64,000 nucleotides of DNA from Marinobacter sp. F3R08 (GTDB lineage Bacteria > Pseudomonadota > Gammaproteobacteria > Pseudomonadales > Oleiphilaceae), in assembly GCF_018860425.1 (NCBI RefSeq), contig NZ_JAHKPI010000016.1, forward strand, positions 1 to 64,000. Reading direction: 5' to 3'. The first letter of the stretch is position 1. The number at the start of each line of letters is the position of its first letter. The position numbers and the translations under genes were made by a program. Shown piece by piece: positions 18,144-28,100 of this stretch. The notes under the pieces were generated by a model. That model was not told the origin of the DNA, did no database searches, and saw nothing but the letters and a program-made list of their open reading frames with translations.

Positions 18144-19265
18144 TCAACGCTGAGCCACATTTTTATATAATTCGTAATAGGAACGCCCAACCAGATCACC
18201 GGAGAATACCGATTCCAGCCGTTCGCGCCCTGCCTGGCCCAGGCGCTCTGCCCGGGCCGGCTCCCGCTCTATCTCCAGCATGGCACCTGCTAACGCCTCT
18301 GCGTCATTGGGCGGAACCACCAGCCCGGTCTCATCGGCCAGATTCACAAAGGTGGTGCCAGTCCCAATCTCACAGGTGATCAGAGGCTTGGCATGCAGTT
18401 GCCCCTCAAGAAGGGTCACACCAAACGCTTCTGAGCGAACGTACGACGGAAAAACCACCGCACGACAGCGCTCTAACAGAGCCTGCTTGAAATCGTCCGT
18501 TACAAAACCGGCAAAATGCACGTTACGGGCATCCAGCCTGCTGGCTAACTGGCGCAGACGGGCCTCTTCCGGCCCCCGCCCCGCTATCACTACCTTCAGA
18601 CCGTTACGGGCCGCCGCCCGCACCAGTGTGTCCAGTCCTTTGTAGTAACGCAGGACCCCCACAAACAGATAAAAGCCCGAGCCGTAAGAGCGCTCAACCG
18701 CGGCGCTCGCTTCGGCGCTTGGCGGCGCATAGCTTTCCGGACTCAACCCGAGGGGAATAACAGAACATTTATCTCCCAGGCGACTCAGGAGCGGGCTCGA
18801 CGCAAGATAATTCGGCGAGGTTGCCACAACCGCCTGCACCCTCGAAAAAAAACATGAGCGCAAAGGCCTGTACAGTGCCTCGAGACGGCGCTGCCGGATG
18901 ATATCGGAATGGTAGGTTAACACTACTGGCTTGCGAACACCGGTTAACATATGGACAAGATCCGCGAAGGGCCACGGATAATGTACATGGATAACATCGG
19001 CCCACCTGGCCTGTTCCCGGTACAACCGGAACAGCCCCATACCCATGGAACAGGAGGCCGGGTCGAAATGCAGCGGGGCCCGGATGACGGTTGCCTCCGG
19101 GCGTTCCAGCGTGTCGACTGAAGGGGTTTTTGCCAGCGTTAACACCCGGTGACGAACACCGTGTTTCCCGGAAGCAATGCAAATCTGCCGTATGGCTTCT
19201 TCCACTCCTCCATGTGATTCCGGCATGTATGTGCGATAAAACTGTAGCACGTTCAAGCGCCGCAT
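18144..19265 (-). CDS. GT4-family glycosyltransferase, WbpZ-like
   Basis: 373 residues from the ATG. The N-terminus (RRLNVLQFYRTYMPESHGGV) resembles A-band rhamnosyltransferase WbpZ, and the EX7E donor motif is SEAFGVTLLEGQLHAKPLI. First gene of the minus-strand operon that includes gmd and rmd. The start is uncertain: the ATG at 19265 has GAGGAG immediately adjacent (too close), while an in-frame TTG at 19295 has no Shine-Dalgarno sequence. The family alignment by eye favours the ATG. Confidence 0.82.
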   Translation of the reverse strand: MRRLNVLQFYRTYMPESHGGVEEAIRQICIASGKHGVRHRVLTLAKTPSVDTLERPEATVIRAPLHFDPASCSMGMGLFRLYREQARWADVIHVHYPWPFADLVHMLTGVRKPVVLTYHSDIIRQRRLEALYRPLRSCFFSRVQAVVATSPNYLASSPLLSRLGDKCSVIPLGLSPESYAPPSAEASAAVERSYGSGFYLFVGVLRYYKGLDTLVRAAARNGLKVVIAGRGPEEARLRQLASRLDARNVHFAGFVTDDFKQALLERCRAVVFPSYVRSEAFGVTLLEGQLHAKPLITCEIGTGTTFVNLADETGLVVPPNDAEALAGAMLEIEREPARAERLGQAGRERLESVFSGDLVGRSYYELYKNVAQR

Positions 19266-19308
19266 CTCCTCGAATGACCGTTCCGGGGTCAACAATTAAA
19301 AGGCAGCG

Positions 19309-19317
19309 ATTTTATCA
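19309..19317 (-). promoter_or_regulatory. Extended -10 promoter of the glycan operon
   Basis: On the minus strand TGATAAAAT forms TG-n-TAAAAT. The start of transcription would be near 19302, 37 bases upstream of the WbpZ-like ATG. No recognisable -35 hexamer. It would drive the unit from the WbpZ-like gene to the tviB-like gene. Confidence 0.4.
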
Positions 19318-19361
19318 CAAAACAATGACACTATGTGGTCAGAGGGGCGTGATTCCACCCA

Positions 19362-20165
19362 TCAGAAATTAAAACTCAGGTCGTCGTCATCCTCCCCGAA
19401 CAGATCCTCCAGATCGACATCGTCTACAGACCTTGACTGCCCGCTCGCCTGATGACGCAACTCGTAAAGCCGGGAAAGCCCCTTCAGACGATGTTCGGAC
19501 AGCAACTGGGCGTAAGCCACCGATAGCGCACCACTGGCGTTCAAGGCGCTGAGCACCTCTGGATCCAGACTTCTCAGTGCGCGCTCATCTATGTGGTACA
19601 GACCCTTTACCTCAAAACCCGCTTCACTATTCGGATTACGGGCGGTGAGATCCCAGGCAACAATCACGCCGGCATCTTGTAACTGCTTCACCAGGGCGGA
19701 GGTTACTGCCGTGGCCTCCCCCAACTTTTTGAGAAACGCCACGGCGTTGCGGCCCCGCTCGGCCAGCTCTCCATGGCTGTCAAACAATCGCTCCCCTTTC
19801 TCACTGCAGCGCTGCTCAAAGGCCGGCGACTGCTCATCCACACAGACAACCTCTTGCCTGGATGAGGCATCCACAAGAACACGAAATGGATGCGCCCGAT
19901 ACCATGCAGGTCGATAGCCGCCAATCCAGCGACCGTTGGTATGAACATAGACGTTCACACCGGCCTGCAATGATTGCAGCGCCGCCAGCTCCAGCCCGTC
20001 ATCTCTGTCGGACTTCACAAAAGCCATGGCCATGGTTGGCAACACATGGGGAACTTCCTCTGCCACTACAGGCACAACGGCCTGCTCCAACGCGAACTGA
20101 TGGCCGGTTGCAACCAACCCTGACTCACGGTGGGCACTCTTACTCAAGGGAACAAAACGAGACAT
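19362..20165 (-). CDS. sapC: SapC-family protein
   Basis: 267 residues, the usual size of the SapC family, named from the S-layer locus of Campylobacter fetus. No signal peptide or membrane helix; the protein looks cytosolic. Visible family features are the N-terminal FVPLSKSAHRESGLVATGHQ, the AMAFVKSDRD segment and YRPAWYRAHPFRVLVDA. The C-terminus is an acidic tail (VDLEDLFGEDDDDLSFNF). The function of SapC is not established; its position directly after the S-layer-like gene supports a role in S-layer production or export. The ATG at 20165 has GAGAGGTG just upstream; an in-frame TTG at 20177 is less likely. Confidence 0.85.
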   Translation of the reverse strand: MSRFVPLSKSAHRESGLVATGHQFALEQAVVPVVAEEVPHVLPTMAMAFVKSDRDDGLELAALQSLQAGVNVYVHTNGRWIGGYRPAWYRAHPFRVLVDASSRQEVVCVDEQSPAFEQRCSEKGERLFDSHGELAERGRNAVAFLKKLGEATAVTSALVKQLQDAGVIVAWDLTARNPNSEAGFEVKGLYHIDERALRSLDPEVLSALNASGALSVAYAQLLSEHRLKGLSRLYELRHQASGQSRSVDDVDLEDLFGEDDDDLSFNF

Positions 20166-20268
20166 GACACCTCTCAATCAACTAACCAGAAAACGACGCC
20201 CAGAATAACATATCCCGGGACCTCAAGGCCGCATCACGCCAAAGACCCAGATAAAACCACCAGGAAAC

Positions 20269-20304
20269 AAAAAACCCCCGATTGGCGAACCAACCGAGGG
20301 TTTT
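20269..20304 (-). terminator. Rho-independent terminator of the S-layer-like gene
   Basis: Read on the minus strand: AACCCTCGGTTGG, a TTCG tetraloop, CCAATCGGGGGTT and a T run. The stem is G/C rich and the tetraloop is of the exceptionally stable UUCG class. It lies about 90 bases after the stop codon of the 1089-residue protein and before sapC. Confidence 0.85.
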
Positions 20305-20394
20305 CTTTCGATCCTTTCCAGCTCCAGGAGCTTCGAGGATCCAGGCTACTAAGCCGAAGCTGTTCGCCTGTTTGGCCTAACCAACACTTATGCC

Positions 20395-23300
20395 TTAGGC
20401 AACGTTGGAATCGTCCATTCCACCCAGGCCTGTCGCCAGCTGATCTGTGAAGTCTACAGAACCAACCAGTGAAGCTGAGCTGAACGTACCGCCAACAGTG
20501 TCGTAAGACACTTCATAAACCTTGTATTCACCAAGGTTGTCACCAGCAGCACCAGAGTCAGAGTTCTCGATCATCACGATAGACTTCTGAATGTTACCAA
20601 CGAAGTTAGCCGTTGGTGCGGCAGCCGAGGCGCCAGTGTTCAGAGCTTCCAGAACCTGAGCGGTAGTCAGGGTCGCGAAGTCTACAGCAGCGACAGTCGA
20701 TCCGTCGATCTCATCCATCTGAGTGATAACAACATCGTTCTCACCGATTGCACCCAGACCAGCAGTCTGATCCAGCAGTGAAGTGGCGATGCGCACCTGA
20801 GAAGTGCTGGAACCAGAAGCTGACTCAACGTTATCCAGCCAAGCTGTGAAGTCCAGAACGTCTCCGCCGGCAACATCGTTGTAGTGAACAACGGTGTCGT
20901 TACCGAATCCACCTTGGTCGAAGACCAGGGTATCAAGAGTAGTGTCATCGGAGCTCAGAACAACTACGTCGTCGCCAGTGCCAGCGTTCACAACGTTGAA
21001 GCCACCCTGAACAACGGAGTCTGTACCGTTGACGGTAGTGACTGCGTAGTCGCTGATGGTATTAACGTTGTCGTACAGAGTACCAACGTCAGTAGCATCG
21101 ATGTCGGAATCCTGATAGAACTCCTGCAGTGCAGACACCAGGTTGTTCTGGTTAGATGCAGAAACATCAGTCCAGTCGCCCAGTACTTCCAGCTCAACCA
21201 TGTTGTCCGGAACAGCAGTATCAGATGCGCCGTCGATCAGGTAGGACACGATCAGGTGACCGTTGCTGTCAACTTCTGCAAAAACCAGCTTGTTAGCAAC
21301 CGGATCTTCGTTGATCGCAGCAGCCGCAGCTTCGTACAGATCACGCTCGGTAGTCACGCCACCGTCGGATGCTTCGATCTGCGCAGTAACTTCGATACCG
21401 TCAATGAAGGAGTCAGCGCCGATAATAGGAGCTTCTTCCGGCATTGCCACGGTTACCTGAACGGTACGACCCGCCAGAACCTGAGCACCATTGATGGTTG
21501 AAGTTGAGCTAAGCTGAGTTGCAGCCAGAACATTACTAGTACCGGCGTCCAGCTGAGCAACAGTCTTGTCGCCAGTGTTTTCAGCGTAAACAACATCGTT
21601 GCCGCCGCCAGTGTTGGTAATCAGGTCGGTAGAACCGCCAGTTACCACATCAGCGCCACTGCCCAGAACAACCGTTGCAGTGTTTGACTCAGGATCGTTC
21701 AGATCTGAAGTCAGAGTAACAACGTTATCACCGCCTGTTGAGTTGATGGTCAGGCTGGCTTCGGTGCTTCCAGAGGTAGAGGTACCGTCCAGATCAGCCA
21801 CGATGAGATCATCACCAGAACCGGTGTTGATAGTGAACGCCTGTGCGTCAGACGGACGGCCATCACCATCATAGTCAGCGATGAAGGTTACGTCAGTGTT
21901 GGAACCAGCGCTGTTGAATGAAACCAGGTCGCTTACAACCGCACCTTCACCAATGCTCAGCTCTTCGCCATCAAACGCAGTCGCGTTGATCACGTTCAGG
22001 TCGCTATCTACGGCACCGATCCACAAAGAACCGTCATCACCCATAGAGTCGATGTAGATCTCTTGCAGCGCAGCACTGTTTGTGGCTGTTTGGGTCAGGG
22101 ATTCAATCTTGCTGCTACGATCAACGGTTACGTTGAAACGCTCAACACCGATAAGAGAATCGGACTCACCACCAATTTGAACGTCACCAGCAGTTGAACC
22201 ACGACCGGCGTTGTCCAGAATCAGGTTGGACTCGATCAGGTTGCTGCTTACAGAAGGATCAACCGGCTCAGCGTTACCCGCTACCAGGAAGCCACCTTCT
22301 ACAGACTCGATCGCCGCCTGGGTGAAGTCAACTTCACCGAACTCTGCACCATCCGGATCAGTGATCAGGATTTCCTGAGCAGTGAACGGCAGGTTTACGG
22401 TGTTGTTAGCAACAGTAACCTGCTCGTACGGAGTAGACAGGGTTACGTTCAGTGAGCCCAGACCCTGAGCAGCCAGAGCTGCATCAATAGCAGTTACCAG
22501 ACCCTGGTAGGAACCGTCGGTAGATACAACGTCATCCAGAGTGAAGGCATTGCCGTCCAGCTCAAAACCAAGCGTTACGCTTACGTTGGCAAGCGGAGTT
22601 GCCGGAGTTTCGGTGGATACGTCAGCGATGCGGATCAGCAGCTGGGAGTTAGAAGCTTCTTCCGGCGCGCGCAGCAGAGACTGGCTGTCGAAGGTCGCAG
22701 TAAAGTCGGTTCCGAACTGGGTATCTTTGATACCGAAGGTAACATCCTTGGTGATGTTCAGGTTGTTGCCTTGCAGGTTAACGTTGTTCACTTCGAAGTC
22801 GCCGCGACCGAAATCGGCCCAGAACTCTTCAACGTTTTCCATGCGAGTCGCATCAAGAACCACGTCTTCCAGAGCTTCGATGTAAACTTCTTCGACGTTC
22901 TGGGTGTAAGGACGCGGAGCCTGAGCATCGAAAGCATCGCTTTCGTTATCGTTGATCATGGACGCCTGGATCGTGTCACGACCAGAACCACCGTCGATGC
23001 TGTCGCCAGTAGCGAACTCGTTGGTCAGCGAACCATCTTGGTTCTGACCTACGAAGCCAACAAAGACGTCGTCGTTGTCAGTACCGGTCAGGTAATCACG
23101 GCCTTCGGTCAGCTGGAGGGTGTCACCAGGCTCGCCGCCCGGAGTACCGCCAGAACCGGCCAGGTCATCAACTTCAGACTGGGCAGAAGCGATAGTTGTA
23201 GGATCAGAGGTAACGATCAGGCCGTCGCCAAAGGTAACGTCGTCCAGGCTATCGAGCTCAACAGATGCCAGGTTATCTGCGGTGTAATCAGAAACTGCAA

Positions 23301-23664
23301 CCCGATTCAGGAACTGATCCTGAGCAGCACCGGCGTTGGCTGGATCCTGTGCAGCGGCTACCAGGTCAGCAATGACCTGACCACGGCTGGTGCCGCTATC
23401 GAGAGCGTCAACCCAGTACTGGATGCCTGTAGGATCGTCAGCAAGAGTCTTGCCGAGTGTGTTCAGGTAGATGTGCTCAATGAAAGCCTGGTTGGTGTCG
23501 AGAGAGCTGCCGAAGTAATCCTGTGCAGCGTCCGTTTCCAACATGGCAGTAGCTGCAGCAGCAACAGATGCTTCGCTCTGCCAGAATTGATTCCCTTCAC
23601 CTTCTGAAGCCCTGTTAAAAATGGCGACATAAAGTTCGGAAACTTGAGTCTTGGTTAGTGCCAT
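20395..23664 (-). CDS. DUF4214/RTX-like surface protein, S-layer candidate
   Basis: 1089 residues with no cysteine and a strongly acidic, Thr/Ser/Asp/Gly-rich composition, typical of S-layer proteins and type I secretion substrates. Residues about 1-130 form DUF4214-like helical repeats (VSELYVAIFNRASEGEGNQF, YLNTLGKTLADDPTGIQYWV). Scattered RTX-like Ca2+ motifs follow (YLTGTDNDDVFVG, NTGSGDDLIVADLDG, GGGNDVVYAENTGD, AGTGDDVVVLSS). There is no N-terminal signal peptide, so export would use the C-terminus (TFSSASLVGSVDFTDQLATG). AGGAGAG precedes the ATG. Codon use looks uniform, suiting high expression. SapC follows, and a type I system lies at 32182-36744. Alternative: a large adhesin rather than a crystalline layer. 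Confidence 0.8.
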   Translation of the reverse strand: MALTKTQVSELYVAIFNRASEGEGNQFWQSEASVAAAATAMLETDAAQDYFGSSLDTNQAFIEHIYLNTLGKTLADDPTGIQYWVDALDSGTSRGQVIADLVAAAQDPANAGAAQDQFLNRVAVSDYTADNLASVELDSLDDVTFGDGLIVTSDPTTIASAQSEVDDLAGSGGTPGGEPGDTLQLTEGRDYLTGTDNDDVFVGFVGQNQDGSLTNEFATGDSIDGGSGRDTIQASMINDNESDAFDAQAPRPYTQNVEEVYIEALEDVVLDATRMENVEEFWADFGRGDFEVNNVNLQGNNLNITKDVTFGIKDTQFGTDFTATFDSQSLLRAPEEASNSQLLIRIADVSTETPATPLANVSVTLGFELDGNAFTLDDVVSTDGSYQGLVTAIDAALAAQGLGSLNVTLSTPYEQVTVANNTVNLPFTAQEILITDPDGAEFGEVDFTQAAIESVEGGFLVAGNAEPVDPSVSSNLIESNLILDNAGRGSTAGDVQIGGESDSLIGVERFNVTVDRSSKIESLTQTATNSAALQEIYIDSMGDDGSLWIGAVDSDLNVINATAFDGEELSIGEGAVVSDLVSFNSAGSNTDVTFIADYDGDGRPSDAQAFTINTGSGDDLIVADLDGTSTSGSTEASLTINSTGGDNVVTLTSDLNDPESNTATVVLGSGADVVTGGSTDLITNTGGGNDVVYAENTGDKTVAQLDAGTSNVLAATQLSSTSTINGAQVLAGRTVQVTVAMPEEAPIIGADSFIDGIEVTAQIEASDGGVTTERDLYEAAAAAINEDPVANKLVFAEVDSNGHLIVSYLIDGASDTAVPDNMVELEVLGDWTDVSASNQNNLVSALQEFYQDSDIDATDVGTLYDNVNTISDYAVTTVNGTDSVVQGGFNVVNAGTGDDVVVLSSDDTTLDTLVFDQGGFGNDTVVHYNDVAGGDVLDFTAWLDNVESASGSSTSQVRIATSLLDQTAGLGAIGENDVVITQMDEIDGSTVAAVDFATLTTAQVLEALNTGASAAAPTANFVGNIQKSIVMIENSDSGAAGDNLGEYKVYEVSYDTVGGTFSSASLVGSVDFTDQLATGLGGMDDSNVA

Positions 23665-23693
23665 TGGTTATTCTCTCCTAATCGGATTGCGAT

Positions 23694-23729
23694 CTAAAAC
23701 GACCAGTTTTAGCGTTGTTAAAAAACAAC
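23694..23729 (-). promoter_or_regulatory. Double-hairpin 5' leader of the S-layer-like mRNA
   Basis: On the message, GTTGTT-TTTT-AACAAC (23729-23714) is followed at once by CTAAAAC-TGGTC-GTTTTAG (23712-23694). With a start near 23730 the first hairpin would lie at the very 5' end. Such 5' stem-loops protect long-lived messages (ompA-type). The Shine-Dalgarno sequence lies outside both hairpins. Confidence 0.5.
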
Positions 23730-23736
23730 TCGGGCA

Positions 23737-23765
23737 AAGATGCACGAGCTAAGAAACGAAGTCAA
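23737..23765 (-). promoter_or_regulatory. Sigma-70 promoter of the S-layer-like gene
   Basis: Minus strand: TTGACT (23765-23760), 17-base spacer, CATCTT (23742-23737). The -35 is strong, the -10 weak. It predicts a leader of about 66 bases that consists mainly of two hairpins. Confidence 0.4.
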
Positions 23766-24102
23766 CACTCTAACGTCAAAGAACCATGAACTTTAATCCC
23801 TGTTTACAGGCTGTTACATGGCACGGTCAGCTAGCTTTTAAAATCCTCCTTAATTTCGTCACAGAAACCCAGTATGATTTCCGGCTCTTCTAATTATATG
23901 AACAGACGCTTCGCATGGTCTGCGGCAACCAATGCGCTGCGACCTGTTATGACGTTCCGACATTGACGATTAGAGAATATAGCACGTTTCCGTTAGGTTG
24001 CAACGCTGTTGAAGCCCGCAGCATGGCGTGTTTCGCAAAATACCGTGCGGGTCACAGTTGTGCACTGTTCCGCTGCCCAATGACTGAGGTTCATTCGTTT
24101 CC
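23766..24102. other. Intergenic region between divergent genes
   Basis: Upstream of the S-layer-like gene (minus) and the acyltransferase (plus). It contains several AT-rich stretches but no further element I can support, and no ORF with a convincing start. A 76-codon frame beginning at 23915 is out of frame with the acyltransferase and has no family features. Confidence 0.4.
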
Positions 24103-25110
24103 GTGGGTTTTTTTCGCTTTATACTGGCATCGTTGGTTCTGGTAAGTCACATGGGGATAACCATTTCCGGGCTTAATCCCGGCGTCACGGCCGTGGTGAT
24201 ATTTTATCTGCTGGCCGGGCAAGTGGTATGCAGACTCTGGCAGCGACAGGCCCAGCTGCCGTACCCACAGCGGGTGCGGTGGTTTTACCGTGACAGGCTT
24301 TGGCGCATCCTCCCGATGTACGGTTATGTGCTTATAGTGGGTTATACGGCCTGGCTGGTCGGGGCAGACTCCTACTTTCTGTCGTCCACACCCGGATTAA
24401 CAGACTGGCTGAACAATGTGCTGGTCATTCCGCTCAACTATTACATGTTCAACCAGTCTGATACGTTTACCCTGCTTCCGCCGGCGTGGTCGCTGGCCGT
24501 AGAGCTTCAGTTCTATCTGCTGGTGCCGATTCTGCTCCTGCGGTCGCACTGGCTCGCACTGGCCTGGTTAATGAGCGTTGCGGTTTTTGTTGCCGCGCAA
24601 AGCTCCCTGCTTGATACCGACGTCTTTGGCTATCGCCTGCTGGCAGGCGTGGGCTTTGTGTTCATCTGCGGGTGCTGGCTGGCGACTTCGGAAGACAGGA
24701 AACACGCCATTCAACACCCTCTGGCCCTGACTCTCTTATGGTCTGGCATCTCAGTGTATGTGGCCATTCTTCTTTATTACCCGGATCTGCGCCAGCCCTT
24801 CAATCTGGAAGTTGCCCTGGGCTTTGCCGCAGGGCTACCTGCGGTGATCCTGGTCTCCCGCTGGAAACTCTCTGGTCGGCTTCACAAGGCGCAACGGCTC
24901 GCAGGGGCCCTCAGTTACGGCGTATTCCTGGCACACTTCCCGGTGATCTGGCTATTGGAACTCTGGGCACCGATGCTTTCACACAATGTGGCAGCGGTTC
25001 TTGCCGGTTCCACTCTGGTGGCTCTGATCGGGCATCTGGGGGTCGAACGGCCGTTATGGCGACGCCACAGGGCGTTTGTCGACCCGCCCGTCACCTCGCC
25101 TGGCTTTTGA
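24103..25110 (+). CDS. Acyltransferase-3 family membrane protein
   Basis: 335 residues with about nine or ten hydrophobic helices. Family marks: a histidine in the first helix (LASLVLVSHMGI), the FYRDRLWRILPMYGYVLIVG segment, and PPAWSLAVELQFYLLVPILL, all typical of the OafA/NodX group that O-acetylates surface sugars. GTG start with GAGG about eleven bases upstream. It is the only plus-strand gene between the two minus-strand blocks, and its 3' end overlaps the triple glycosyltransferase by 20 bases. A likely role is O-acetylation of the O-polysaccharide. Confidence 0.8.
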   Translation: MGFFRFILASLVLVSHMGITISGLNPGVTAVVIFYLLAGQVVCRLWQRQAQLPYPQRVRWFYRDRLWRILPMYGYVLIVGYTAWLVGADSYFLSSTPGLTDWLNNVLVIPLNYYMFNQSDTFTLLPPAWSLAVELQFYLLVPILLLRSHWLALAWLMSVAVFVAAQSSLLDTDVFGYRLLAGVGFVFICGCWLATSEDRKHAIQHPLALTLLWSGISVYVAILLYYPDLRQPFNLEVALGFAAGLPAVILVSRWKLSGRLHKAQRLAGALSYGVFLAHFPVIWLLELWAPMLSHNVAAVLAGSTLVALIGHLGVERPLWRRHRAFVDPPVTSPGF

Positions 25111-28100
25111 TAAGTATGTCAACCAGCTGTGCGGCGCTCTCTTTCCAGGTAAGCCATGGCATGTCATCAGGTTTCGGGTGAGCGCCTTCCTGATAAGCCG
25201 CCAGCCAGCCCTTGATGGCTTCGGGCAACGCCCTATCCGAGGGGTAGAACCATGCCGCGGTACCAGCCACCTCCCGAAAAACTGGGATGTCGCGAGCCAT
25301 AACCGGCAGCTTATGCTGGGCAGCCTCAATCAGTGGCAAACCGAAACCTTCACCGTATGAAGCGGCAATCAGACAGGTGCTGGCACCGTAGACCTTTCCC
25401 AGATATTCATCACTGATGCCGGGCAACCAGAACAGCCGCTTGCCATCCTCCGGATGGGCTTTGAGTCGCTCAAGGGTCTTGAGTATCCCGGCGCGCTCCG
25501 AATCTGCCAAACCTTTCCATCCCTCCTGCCCTACAATCACCAGGTTAACATCCACACCCTGGCTCCATAGCTGTTCAAAGGCGTCCAGCACCGGCAGGTG
25601 GCCCTTTCTCGGCTCAATGGTACCAACCATTAAAAAGGTCGGTCGCGCACCCAGGAGGCCCAGCGTGCGCTCTGCACCAGGCAGCACCCCGCGGCTGGGC
25701 GCAGAGCTGGCAACGTCCGCCCCCAGATGGAACCACCTGACATCAAAGGCTCGCCCTTGCTCACGCGCCAGACCCACTTCCGCCTGCCATTCCGACAGAT
25801 CCCCGGCCACCGTTCTGGAGATACACACGGCACCATCGAACTGTGAAACCGTTCTTAACCATTCGGTGTGACCAGAACGGGCGCCAGCAGGAAAAACATC
25901 CGGCATTTGCACCGGAAGCAAATCAAACACCGTGAAATAGACACGCACCCCCCGGTTCCGGTAATCGACAAACAACCCGGATTGCGCCGCCTGCACCAGT
26001 ACATCACCGGACAAATCCAGCCCGAGGAGAATATCGCCAGACTCCGGCTCCACGATCTCATCCTCCAGCGCGTCGGTCGGACAGCCCAGCAGACCAAGAA
26101 CATAATGGCTGGCATAACGATAATGCCAGCGTCCGCCCGTATTACTCAGATAAACCGGTTCAACACGGTAGCCTTCGGGACAGGACTCAAGCAGTGCCAT
26201 CAAAACAGATCGGGCAACCCGCTCAATGCCGGTCTTGAGGTCATTGCGACAGGTGGCGGTCAGATCCAGGAAAAGCCGGCGCGCCGGCTTTGGCAATGGT
26301 AGCGAGGCCGCAATGCATTCAGACAGCGGAATCAGGGCACTGTCAGGTACTTCAGATTTTTGTGACGCCACGGCCCGGATCAGGCTCTCGGAACCTGTAG
26401 CGGCGCGACCATGGAAACGCTCCAATGATTCAGCATACTGGCGGGCGCACTCGGCGGGGGCATGACGGCTCAGGATTATGTCTCTTGCATGCTGCCCAAG
26501 TGCCTCTCGCTTCTGCGGTTCGCCCCACAAGGTTTCGAGCGCACCTGTGAGGTCCGTATCGGCAAACTCATCGTCCAGCAGCCAGACAGCCTCGTTGTCC
26601 AGCTCGGCCATTGATCCGTTCGCGTTGACAATAACGGGCAAGCCATGCCCCATGCAGTCCAGAACCGCCGCCGAGGTTTCACCACGTGAATGGGCGCGCA
26701 ACTGTACCGCGACGTCGGCCGCCAAAAGATAGTCCCGGAACTGCTCAGCCGAGGCGAATCCCGTAATGTGAATGCGATCACCGCAACCGCTGGCATCAAT
26801 GGTTTTCAGCAAGCCTTTGCCGTAGTCGTCCTCCGGACATTGACCGACAAACACCAGTTTCGAGTTTGAGCTCTGCGAAACCGCGCTCTGCAACCACGAT
26901 TCGAGCAGCCTGTGGTTCAGCTTGGTGGCATCGAGAAAGCCGAAACTGCAAATCATGAAGTCGCCGTCGCCCAGCCCCAGCTTCGCCCGGGCCTGCTGCC
27001 GGTTGTTCTCTTGCTCTGGTTGGCGAACAAGAGGAATGACATCCACCGAATCAACAAGTTCGCGACCATACCACTGGTGCATCAGACGGCGCGAATAGTC
27101 GGAATGAACAATCATCCCCTGGGCATTCTGGAGTACCTGAAAGTTGGCCGGGTATTTCAACTTTGCGGCTTCAACATCACGGAAGCGTTCCCGCACTGCT
27201 GAATAACCATGAGCGTTATACAGAGCGCGCGTCCAGGCGTGTTCGTGGCCAGCCTGAATCTCCAGCCAGGACATCAGTCCACTGAGGTAAAAGTCGTGCA
27301 TGACCACCGTGCCAGGCACTTCTTCGAGCAACGACAGCATGTGGGTGTGGAAGGGCGCATTACCCATCTGGTAAAGCACACGATCCATCTGGCCGGCATT
27401 TTCCCTGAGCCAGTCCACGTCCCGTACCTGGAACTGCTCCCCAATCCGGGAAGGGGCAACTTCTTTCTGGGCAACGACCAGTTCAATGTTGTAGTACTCG
27501 GCCAGTGCTGGCAGCAATTCCGCGCTGTAATCCGCGATTCCCGTGCGCTCCGGGGGCATGGGAGAAACAAATGCCAGCCTGGGCTTGCCATCAGGACGAG
27601 GGGCGCAACACTCCTCGACTCGCGGTTTATCCAGCGTGCCCCACGCGCTGAGCGCGCGTTGTGCTGTAATGTCCCATGAAAAAAGCTCAGCCTGCCCCAG
27701 ACCATGGGTGCGAAGCTCATTCCTGAACGCTTCATCCATCAACGCACGGGCCATTTTCTCGCTGATGCTGTCAACATCGAATGGATCAAACATTGCAGCG
27801 TCCAGCGCGATGACTTCCGGCAAGCTGGACGTATTTGCGCCTATTACAGGCGCGCCGCAGGCCATAGCTTCAAGGGCCGGCAAACCAAACCCTTCATGCC
27901 ACGATGGAAATACATAGAGCCGGCAGAGGTTGTAAAGGAGTATCAGATCATGATCCGTTACGTAGCCTGTGAAGCACAGGTTGTCGGGGGCCAGGCCGCA
28001 CTCCCTGGCGCACCGGCGCAACTCCGCAATGTTGGCCTCCGACATTTTCCCCGCAAACACCAGCTGATGTTCGGTCTGGATTTGCTGAGGGAGTTTCGCA

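Noticed and set aside
19266..19295. TTG start at 19295 for the WbpZ-like gene.
   Set aside because: No Shine-Dalgarno sequence, and the extra ten residues do not look like family sequence, although the alternative ATG has poor spacing too.
20884..23607. Long plus-strand frames opposite the S-layer-like gene.
   Set aside because: Shadows caused by the biased codon use of that gene; no start signals or family motifs.
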